Part shown: positions 15,619 through 22,280 of the stretch, piece after piece
How positions within the stretch are numbered: position 1 is the stretch's first letter
Layout: every line of letters begins with the position of its first letter
Source: Spirochaetaceae bacterium
GTDB taxonomy: Bacteria > Spirochaetota > Spirochaetia > SZUA-6 > Bin103
Direction of reading: 5' to 3'
Length of the DNA stretch: 28,257 nt
NCBI GenBank assembly: GCA_026710565.1
Contig: JAPOQV010000258.1
Span: 1 to 28,257 of the forward strand
Notes under the pieces: model-generated
Told to the model about the DNA's origin: nothing
Database searches by the model: none
What the model saw: only the letters and a program-made list of their open reading frames with translations
Program-made: the position numbers and the translations under genes

Positions 15619-17194
15619 GGCGCCGCTGACGAGCCCCGCCATCCGCATCACGGTGGTCGCGATCGGCTTGCTGGCCGCGTGCTCGGCGTCCGCCCAGACA
15701 CTGGACCCTGCCGCGGCGCTGGCGGAGGCAAGGGCTGCGTTCGCAAGCGGTGACTACGCCGAGGCGCTGGGCGTGGTGCGCACGATGCGCATCCAGGCGC
15801 CCAACAGCCGACACCTTCCGGAAGCGCTGCTGCTCGCCGCCCAGGCCGCGCTGGTCTCGGAGCCGTTCCGGGCCCGCTTCTTCCTGGATCAGGCCCGCTC
15901 CCACGCGCAGACCTCCGACGCCATTCACTTCGAGATCGCGGTGACGGCGGCCGAGCTTGCCCGGCGGGACCGCCTCCTCGAGGATTCGCTGGGAGAGATG
16001 CAACGCGCCTTGCGGCTCCAGCCAGCCGAAATCCCTCGGCTTCGGCTCGACCAGGTACGCCTTCAGGCGGCGGAACTCGCTTTCTATGAACTGGTGGACC
16101 TTGCGGTCGATGAGGAGAAACGAAAGGGATTCCTTGCCGCCGCCGCGTACCTGGCACTCCAGATCGTCCAGCCGCAGGCGCTCGAACCGGCCGATCGCCG
16201 CACCTACGACCGTCTCGTTCGGGACGTCCTGTGGAGCACCATCACACCCGCGATGCTGGGGCTTCCGGACGGGAACGTCACGGCGATCGCCGTGGATGCC
16301 GACGACGTGTGGATCGGCACCTCCAATGGCGGTGCCGCCCGGTATTCGCAGAACACCGGCATCGCCCGCCGCTTCACCGGCGCCACCACCGGAGGTGCAC
16401 TGTCCGACACCATCCGCGCGATCGAAGTGGACGGAAACTGGGTATGGATCGGCACTGCCGAGGGTCTGTCCGTGTACTCGAAGGCGACCAGCCGCCTCTG
16501 GAGAATCGAACGGTTCAGTGCCGGGAGCAGCCGGCCCAACGTGTGGGCGCTGGAGGGAATCGGCGGCCGCATCGCGGCCGGGACCCTTGGCCAGGGGCTC
16601 TGGCTGGCCGACGATCCGGATGGCGAGTGGACGCAGGTGGAGGACCCGGACTCACTGGTTCGATTCGTGCAGGCGTTGCTGCGCCGCGGCTCCACCCTGT
16701 ACATAGGAACCCTGGATCGTGGGGTTGCGGTCATGGACCTGACGACCGGACGAGTACGCAGGGTCGATCGCCTGTGGGCCGCGGGTGCCAAGAACATACA
16801 CGCTCTGTCCTTCGATGAATCCGGGCGGCTCTGGGTCGGCGACCATGGCAACGGACTCTACCGGTGGGACCCCGACAGCGACGAGGTCACCCGGTTCACC
16901 AAGCGGCCCGGTTCCCTGGGCGACGACTACATCCTCGCTTCCGCGACAGCCCCCGGGACGGTTCTGTTCGGGACCCACGGCGGAGGCGCGTACCGGTACG
17001 CTCTGGACGGCGGCGGGTGGACGCATTTCGACATGACGCCCGTCGTCGACTGGCCGCCCCGGCATGGGATGGGGGCCAACGAGATCAGGGCGGTGGCTCA
17101 GGCCGGGCCGTTCGCGTACTTCGGGACTCAGGGGTGCGGAGTCGCCGTGCTGGCCGACTCGTTGCAGTACGCGGCGGACGCGGCTTCCAACTAG
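15584..17194 (+). CDS. putative lipoprotein: helical N-terminal part plus seven-repeat beta-propeller
   Basis: The 536-residue protein has a basic N-terminus, a hydrophobic stretch and the lipobox-like LLAAC with C33, followed by SASAQ, so it is either a lipoprotein or cleaved after ASA. Residues of about 40-225 are Ala/Leu-rich helices resembling TPRs. From about 228 to the end I count seven repeats of about 40 residues with the pattern V-x-A-h-x-x-x-x-x-x-h-W-I-G-T-x-x-x-G-h (for example DDVWIGTSNGGAARY, NWVWIGTAEGLSVY, GRLWVGDHGNGLYRW), as in sensor-type 'Reg_prop' propellers. TTG 15584 follows GGAGGGG at 15571-15577; ATG 15590 and 15593 are alternatives. It overlaps the peptidase gene and precedes lptF by 20 bp, suggesting an envelope role. 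I do not recognise a named family. Confidence 0.75.
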   Translation: MSMMSSRSRPIEAPLTSPAIRITVVAIGLLAACSASAQTLDPAAALAEARAAFASGDYAEALGVVRTMRIQAPNSRHLPEALLLAAQAALVSEPFRARFFLDQARSHAQTSDAIHFEIAVTAAELARRDRLLEDSLGEMQRALRLQPAEIPRLRLDQVRLQAAELAFYELVDLAVDEEKRKGFLAAAAYLALQIVQPQALEPADRRTYDRLVRDVLWSTITPAMLGLPDGNVTAIAVDADDVWIGTSNGGAARYSQNTGIARRFTGATTGGALSDTIRAIEVDGNWVWIGTAEGLSVYSKATSRLWRIERFSAGSSRPNVWALEGIGGRIAAGTLGQGLWLADDPDGEWTQVEDPDSLVRFVQALLRRGSTLYIGTLDRGVAVMDLTTGRVRRVDRLWAAGAKNIHALSFDESGRLWVGDHGNGLYRWDPDSDEVTRFTKRPGSLGDDYILASATAPGTVLFGTHGGGAYRYALDGGGWTHFDMTPVVDWPPRHGMGANEIRAVAQAGPFAYFGTQGCGVAVLADSLQYAADAASN

Positions 17195-17214
17195 TACCCC
17201 AGGAGTGCCGACCG

Positions 17215-18486
17215 TTGTTCGGTGTGATGTCGCGCTACGTGGCGCGGGAGTTCCTGTCCGCGTTCCTGGTCGCGTTCCTGTTCTTTTTCTTCGTGTTCGT
17301 CGCCAACGTGCTGCTGGTCACCGCGGAGCAGATCTTCGCCAATCAGGTGCCGATCGGCGAGGTGGCGCGCCTGACGCTGTTTTCCCTGCCGTTGATCGTC
17401 TCCTATTCGGTGCCGTTCGGGACGCTGCTCGGGGCGTTGATGGCGGTCAGCCGCCTCTCGGCCGACAATGAGGTCATCGCCGTCATGGCGGCGGGCATCC
17501 CTCTGCGACGTCTGTTCCTGCCGCTGGCAGCCGCCGGCGTCATCCTGGCCGCGCTGTCGTTCGTCACCAACGACCTGCTGCTGCCGGCCAGTAACATCGA
17601 GGCCAGCAGAACCTATCGCCGCATGCTCGCCACCAATCCGGGGGTGGAACTGAAGCCGTTCTCCGTCGAGCGCTACCAGGCGATGGCGATCGTGACCGGG
17701 GCGATCGACGGCGGTACCATCGACGCGCCCCTGATCCTGGACCGGACGGCAGCGGGCGAGCGACGCCTGATCGTCGCCGACAGCGCCTCCCTCGAGGAGA
17801 GAACCGACCAGGACGGAGTGGTATCGCTGCGGCTTCGGGACGTGTTCTCCCACGTCGCGGACATCGACGAGGAGCGCCACGAGTACCTGCGGGCTGACTC
17901 CATGGAGTACAACATCCTGCTTCGCGACGTCAGCGGCGCGTTCGTCGCCGCCGGGCCGACCGAAATGAGCTCCGTCGACCTGCGCCGCGAGATTCAGGGT
18001 ATGCAGGTTCAACTGCAGTCCGAAGGGGAAGAGCGCGCCGAGGCGCGGGAAGCGGACCGCTACCGGTTGCTCGCCGAGCTTGCCTCCGCCGAGCGGACCG
18101 TCACCGCGGACCCCGGACGGTTGCAGGAAGAGCGTGACCGGGTCGCCGCCGTCGCCACCGGTTTCGACCGGAGTCTGCGCCGAACGGCCTCGCAACGCAC
18201 CCTGCACCGCTACCTTCTGGAGTTTCACAAGAAGTTCGCGATACCGGCGGCCTGCCTGACCTTTCTGGCTCTGGCGTTTCCCGCCGGCCTGCTCTCACGG
18301 CGGTCGGGGCGCACGTTCGGTTTCCTGGTCGGCATCTGCATCTGCTTTCTCTATTGGACGCTGCTGACCGTCGGCGAGACGACCTCGCTGCGCGCCGGCA
18401 TCGCGCCGGCGTTGCCGGTGTGGCTGCCGAACGTCGTGGTTCTGGTGGCAGCGGGGATCATCGCCGTGCTGCACCGCGCACGATGA
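17215..18486 (+). CDS. lptF: LPS export ABC transporter permease LptF (YjgP/YjgQ family)
   Basis: This is a 423-residue membrane protein. It has three N-terminal membrane segments (the first FLSAFLVAFLFFFFVFVANV), a large periplasmic beta-jellyroll-type domain, a charged coiled-coil-like insert around 260-325 (LRREIQGMQVQLQSE), and three C-terminal membrane segments. The motifs SVPFGTLLGALMAVSRLSADNEVIAVMAAGIPLRR and EFHKKFAIPAACLTFLALAFPAGL are typical of the YjgP/YjgQ permeases. Together with LptG and the LptB ATPase they extract lipopolysaccharide, or in LPS-free spirochaetes another glycolipid. TTG 17215 has AGGAG at 17201-17205 with a 9-nt spacing; ATG 17227 is an alternative. LptF and LptG are hard to tell apart by eye; the first of the pair is called LptF. 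Confidence 0.87.
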   Translation: MFGVMSRYVAREFLSAFLVAFLFFFFVFVANVLLVTAEQIFANQVPIGEVARLTLFSLPLIVSYSVPFGTLLGALMAVSRLSADNEVIAVMAAGIPLRRLFLPLAAAGVILAALSFVTNDLLLPASNIEASRTYRRMLATNPGVELKPFSVERYQAMAIVTGAIDGGTIDAPLILDRTAAGERRLIVADSASLEERTDQDGVVSLRLRDVFSHVADIDEERHEYLRADSMEYNILLRDVSGAFVAAGPTEMSSVDLRREIQGMQVQLQSEGEERAEAREADRYRLLAELASAERTVTADPGRLQEERDRVAAVATGFDRSLRRTASQRTLHRYLLEFHKKFAIPAACLTFLALAFPAGLLSRRSGRTFGFLVGICICFLYWTLLTVGETTSLRAGIAPALPVWLPNVVVLVAAGIIAVLHRAR

Positions 18487-19559
18487 CCATCCTGCAGCGC
18501 ATGCTGGTGGGCGCGTTCCTGCCCGTGTTCGCGGCGGCCGCGGCATTCTTCGTGCTGATCCTGCTCCTGGTCGACCTGTATCCCAAGTTGTCGAGCTTTG
18601 CCGCCAACGACGTGAGCGTCGTCGAGATCGCCGGCATCGCCGCACTGTACGCGCCTACGGCAGCCCGGTTCGCGGTGCCGATCGGGCTGCTGTTTGCGAT
18701 CACCTATACGCTCGGCACGATCCACGCCCGCAACGAGCTGATCGCCGTCCTTGGAGCCGGCGTCGGGCTGCGCAGCTTCATGAGCCCGCTGCTCCTGGTC
18801 GGCCTGATCGCATCGCCGGCACTGCTGGCCTTCGACGAGAGCGTCGGCACGCCCGCCTTGCGCGCCTACAACGAACGGTACCGTGCGGCTGTAGGACAGC
18901 CGCTGTATCTCAGCAACACGGACGTCACGGTCATGGACGGGGGAGGGCAGCGGGTCTACCGCGCCGACTACTACAACGACCGCGACGGCGCGTTGCGCGG
19001 GCTGGTCGTCGTCGAACGGACGGCGGACGGTGGCCTCGCCAGCCGCGTGGACGCGGCGCGTGCCGAGTGGCGGGGCGACCGTTGGATGCTGCACGACGTC
19101 CGCCGTTACCAGTGGGACGCCACCGGACAACGACTGATCCGGGAGAGCTTCGCCGAGCTGGCCGACGATCGCATTCCCGGTCCCGAGACCTTCCGCCAGG
19201 AGTCGCGCGACGTGACCGACATGAGCCTACGGGAAGGCTGGGAGTGGGTGCAGACGCTCCGCCGCGCCGGGTTGCCCTATCGGTCTGCGCAGACCGACCT
19301 GTACGCCAAGGCAGGCTTCGCCATGACGCCGTTTGTGGTGTCGGTGATCGCCGCGGCGGTCGGTGGCTTGCTGCGACGCAACGTGCTGCTCGCCAGCATG
19401 CTGATCGCCCTGATCGGCTCGGTAGGGTATTTCGTCCTGCAGATGGTCGCCCGCATCCTGGCCAGGACCGATGTGATATCTCCGCTGCTCGGCGCCTCAC
19501 TGTCGGCCATGGTCTTTCTGGTGCTGGGCGCGGCGTTGCTGCGACGGGCGCGTACGTGA
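18483..19559 (+). CDS. lptG: LPS export ABC transporter permease LptG (YjgP/YjgQ family)
   Basis: The 358-residue partner of the preceding gene has three N-terminal membrane helices (TM1 LPVFAAAAAFFVLILLLVDL), the cytosolic-loop motif IHARNELIAVLGAGVGLRSFM, a periplasmic domain at about 110-260, and three C-terminal helices beginning with YAKAGFAMTPFVVSVIAAAVGG. It forms the membrane channel with LptF. ATG 18483 overlaps the lptF stop as ATGA, a classic coupling for subunits needed in equal amounts. The stop overlaps tgt as GTGA. In Borrelia the same pair also lies next to tgt and murJ, as I recall. Confidence 0.87.
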   Translation: MTILQRMLVGAFLPVFAAAAAFFVLILLLVDLYPKLSSFAANDVSVVEIAGIAALYAPTAARFAVPIGLLFAITYTLGTIHARNELIAVLGAGVGLRSFMSPLLLVGLIASPALLAFDESVGTPALRAYNERYRAAVGQPLYLSNTDVTVMDGGGQRVYRADYYNDRDGALRGLVVVERTADGGLASRVDAARAEWRGDRWMLHDVRRYQWDATGQRLIRESFAELADDRIPGPETFRQESRDVTDMSLREGWEWVQTLRRAGLPYRSAQTDLYAKAGFAMTPFVVSVIAAAVGGLLRRNVLLASMLIALIGSVGYFVLQMVARILARTDVISPLLGASLSAMVFLVLGAALLRRART

Positions 19560-20695
19560 GTTTCCGAATCCACTTCCAGGACACGCAGTCAGCCGCCCGT
19601 GCGGCCAGCGTGGCTCTGCCGCACGGCACCGTGAACACTCCTGCGTTCATGCCGGTGGGTACGAACGCATCGGTGAAGGCGGTCTGGCCGCGCGACCTGG
19701 TCGACCTGGGCTTCCGGATGGTTCTGGCCAACTCCTACCACCTCTACCTGCGTCCCGGCGCCGACACGGTTGCCGGCCACGGCGGACTCCACCGGTTCAT
19801 GGCGTGGACGGGCAATCTGCTGACCGATTCGGGAGGGTTCCAGATCTTTTCCCTTGCGTCGCTGCGCACGGTGGACGAAGACGGAGTGTCCTTCCGGTCG
19901 CACCTGGACGGATCGCGACACCGGTTGACTCCGGAGTCGGTCGTCGACGTCCAGACCCAACTCGGCAGTGACGTCATCATGCCGTTGGACGTCTGCTCGG
20001 CGGCCGATGTCGACCGCGCCGGGGCGGAACAGGCGGCGGAGATCACCGCTCGCTGGGCAGCCCGTTCAGCGGCACGCTGGCGGGATGGCAGCGCACCGAC
20101 CGACCGAGAGCTCTGGGGCATCGTGCAGGGTGGCCTGTTCCCCGACCTGCGAGCGCGGTCGGCAGCACAGATCCGGGATCTCGATCTTCCCGGAACCGCA
20201 ATCGGGGGGCTGTCGATAGGGGAGTCGCCGGCCCGCTTCGAGGCGACCGTCGCCCACACCGCCCCGTTGCTGGCCCCGGAGCGGCCCCGCTACCTGATGG
20301 GCGTCGGCAGCCCCGACCTGATCCTATGCGGGGTAGAGCATGGCGTGGATCTCTTCGATTCGGTGTATCCGACGCGGGTGGCGCGCAACGCGCTGGCGCT
20401 CACGCGTTCCGGCACCCTCTCGCTGCGCACCGGAAGCGCCTCCCTGCGTGACGAGCCGCTCGACTCCGAGTGCGCGTGCGCGGTGTGCGCGGCGCACAGC
20501 CGGGCCTACCTCCGCCACCTGTTCAAGGCGCGCGAGATCATGGCCGCGGTCCTCACGACCTACCACAACCTCGCCTTCATGGCGGCCCTGATGGAGGCCA
20601 CGCGAGAGGCGATCGCCTCCGGCGGATTCGCCGCCTTCAAGCGCACCTATCTCGACGGATATCTGGATCGGTCGAGCGCAGGCGAACGCCGGTGA
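19556..20695 (+). CDS. tgt: tRNA-guanine transglycosylase (queuine tRNA-ribosyltransferase)
   Basis: This is a 379-residue TGT. It contains TPAFMPVGTNASVKAVWPRDL, NSYHLYLRPG, LLTDSGGFQIFSLASLR with catalytic D91, GIVQGGLFPDLR, AIGGLSIGE, and FDSVYPTRVARN with the presumed nucleophile D268. The zinc ligands C306, C308, C311 and H337 are spaced as in E. coli TGT. It exchanges guanine 34 for preQ1 in tRNAs with GUN anticodons. The stretch PLDVCSAADVDRAGAEQAAE replaces the common 'DECpPyp' segment, a variant I associate with spirochaetes. GTG 19556 overlaps the lptG stop (GTGA) and has no separate ribosome-binding site, so translation is probably coupled. Confidence 0.95.
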   Translation: MSFRIHFQDTQSAARAASVALPHGTVNTPAFMPVGTNASVKAVWPRDLVDLGFRMVLANSYHLYLRPGADTVAGHGGLHRFMAWTGNLLTDSGGFQIFSLASLRTVDEDGVSFRSHLDGSRHRLTPESVVDVQTQLGSDVIMPLDVCSAADVDRAGAEQAAEITARWAARSAARWRDGSAPTDRELWGIVQGGLFPDLRARSAAQIRDLDLPGTAIGGLSIGESPARFEATVAHTAPLLAPERPRYLMGVGSPDLILCGVEHGVDLFDSVYPTRVARNALALTRSGTLSLRTGSASLRDEPLDSECACAVCAAHSRAYLRHLFKAREIMAAVLTTYHNLAFMAALMEATREAIASGGFAAFKRTYLDGYLDRSSAGERR

Positions 20696-22251
20696 GGACG
20701 GACGCTGCCACCGGCCCGGCCGCTTCCGGCAGGACCGAACGGACGGCCGCGGTGCTCATGGTCTGTACCGCGGCCAGCCGCGCGCTCGGCTTCGTGCGCG
20801 CGGCGGTGCTCGCCGCGGTGTTCGGGGCCGGCGGAACCGTCGACGTGTTCACCGTGATGTTCCAGGTCCCCAACACCCTGCGCCGCCTGTTGGCCGAGGG
20901 CGCGTTTTCCGCCGCACTGGTACCGGCGCTGGCGCGACAACGGGATCCGCGGACCCAGGCCGAGTTGGCACAGGCGGCGTTCGGGCTGCAGCTCGCCGTG
21001 ACCGTGCCGCTGATCGTGGTCGCGGTGCTCGCCGCCGCGCCGATCACCCGCATCCTCGTCGCCTTTCCCGAGTCCGAGAAGATGGCCGGTGCCGTCGGCC
21101 TCTTCCGCGTCATGGTGCCGTACGCGGCACTGGCCGGAGGGGCCGCGGTGCTCATGGGAGGCCTGCACGCACGCGATGCGTTCGTGGTGCCGGCGCTCGC
21201 GCCGTTGCTGTTCTCGGTCGGCGTGATCGCCTGCGTTCTGGTGTTGGCGCCGTCCTGGGGCATCTATGCGGCCGCCGCGGGGGTCATCGCGGGCGGCGTG
21301 CTGCAATTCCTGTTCCAGGTGCCGCTCTTCGTGCGCCGTGGCTTCAGCATGGTGCCGCGCCTGCGGTTCGACGATCGCATGCGCCGTATCCTCCGGGGTT
21401 GGGGCCCGGCGGTCGCGTCAGCTCTGGTGTTCGCGGCCATGCAGCAGATTTCGCTCCTGCTTGCCAGCGGCCTTGAGGACGGCAGCACCAGTGCGATCTT
21501 CTACGCGGTGGTCTTCTTCCAGCTCCCGCTGGGCGTGTTGTCGGTGTCCGTGGTAACCGCCGCGTTCCCGCGATTGGCCGAGATGGCGGCCGACAACCGG
21601 ACCACGGAGTTGCGCCGCAGCGCGACGGACGGAATGGTGACGCTCGCCGCGCTGCTCGTGCCGGCAGCGGTCGCGTACCTCCTGCTCGGCGACTCGATCG
21701 TCCACGCCGCCCTGCAGCGCAGACGTTTCGACGCGGAAGCGACCGAGCTGACCGCCTCCGTGCTGCGCGGCTTCGCCATCGGGTTGCCCAGCGTCGGCGT
21801 GTTCAGCTATCTGCAGCGCCTCTGTTACGCGCTGGACGCTCCCCGCCGGGCTCTGCGGGCGGCCATCGTGGTCGCGATCGTCGACGTGGCGCTGTCGCTC
21901 TGGTGGAAGGAGACGGCGCTGGGAGTGGCCGGGCTCGCCCTGGCCAACTCCGCGGCGTTCTCGGCCGGGACCCTGCTGTTGGCGCTGCCGTCTCGTCTCG
22001 TGGCATGGAGGGCGCTGGCAAAGGGCGCCCTGCAGGTGGCGGCAGGCGCCACGCCAGCCGGCGCTCTCATGTGGATCGCCGCCTCCTGGCTGCCCGATCC
22101 GCGAGAGGGACCGGCCGGCGTGGAACACGTGGCGTTGCTCGTGGGCGTGGTCGCGGCAGCGGCGCTGGTCACGATCACGCTGTACCGGCTCGTCGGCCTG
22201 CCATTCGTCCGGCGACTCGCTGCGGGGCGGCCCGGCCACCCCGCGCCCTGA
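20692..22251 (+). CDS. murJ: lipid II flippase MurJ
   Basis: This is a 519-residue polytopic membrane protein of the MviN/MurJ family. The N-terminal signatures are SRALGFVRAAVLAAVFGAG and PNTLRRLLAEGAFSAALVPAL, where the conserved arginines and the AEGAFS motif line the lipid II cavity. About 14 membrane helices can be traced, including FFQLPLGVLSVSVVTAAFPRLAEMA near the middle. MurJ moves the peptidoglycan precursor lipid II across the inner membrane and is usually essential. GTG 20692 overlaps the tgt stop (GTGA). It is the last gene of the long plus-strand run and ends 29 bp from the convergent greA. I see no convincing terminator in that gap. Confidence 0.94.
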   Translation: MRTDAATGPAASGRTERTAAVLMVCTAASRALGFVRAAVLAAVFGAGGTVDVFTVMFQVPNTLRRLLAEGAFSAALVPALARQRDPRTQAELAQAAFGLQLAVTVPLIVVAVLAAAPITRILVAFPESEKMAGAVGLFRVMVPYAALAGGAAVLMGGLHARDAFVVPALAPLLFSVGVIACVLVLAPSWGIYAAAAGVIAGGVLQFLFQVPLFVRRGFSMVPRLRFDDRMRRILRGWGPAVASALVFAAMQQISLLLASGLEDGSTSAIFYAVVFFQLPLGVLSVSVVTAAFPRLAEMAADNRTTELRRSATDGMVTLAALLVPAAVAYLLLGDSIVHAALQRRRFDAEATELTASVLRGFAIGLPSVGVFSYLQRLCYALDAPRRALRAAIVVAIVDVALSLWWKETALGVAGLALANSAAFSAGTLLLALPSRLVAWRALAKGALQVAAGATPAGALMWIAASWLPDPREGPAGVEHVALLVGVVAAAALVTITLYRLVGLPFVRRLAAGRPGHPAP

Positions 22252-22280
22252 AACCCTCGGAGAGAGCGAGTCCGGACCGC

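Noticed and set aside
22252..22280. Bidirectional terminator between murJ and greA
   Set aside because: Only a 4-bp CTCG/CGAG pairing without a T tract is visible in 29 bp.
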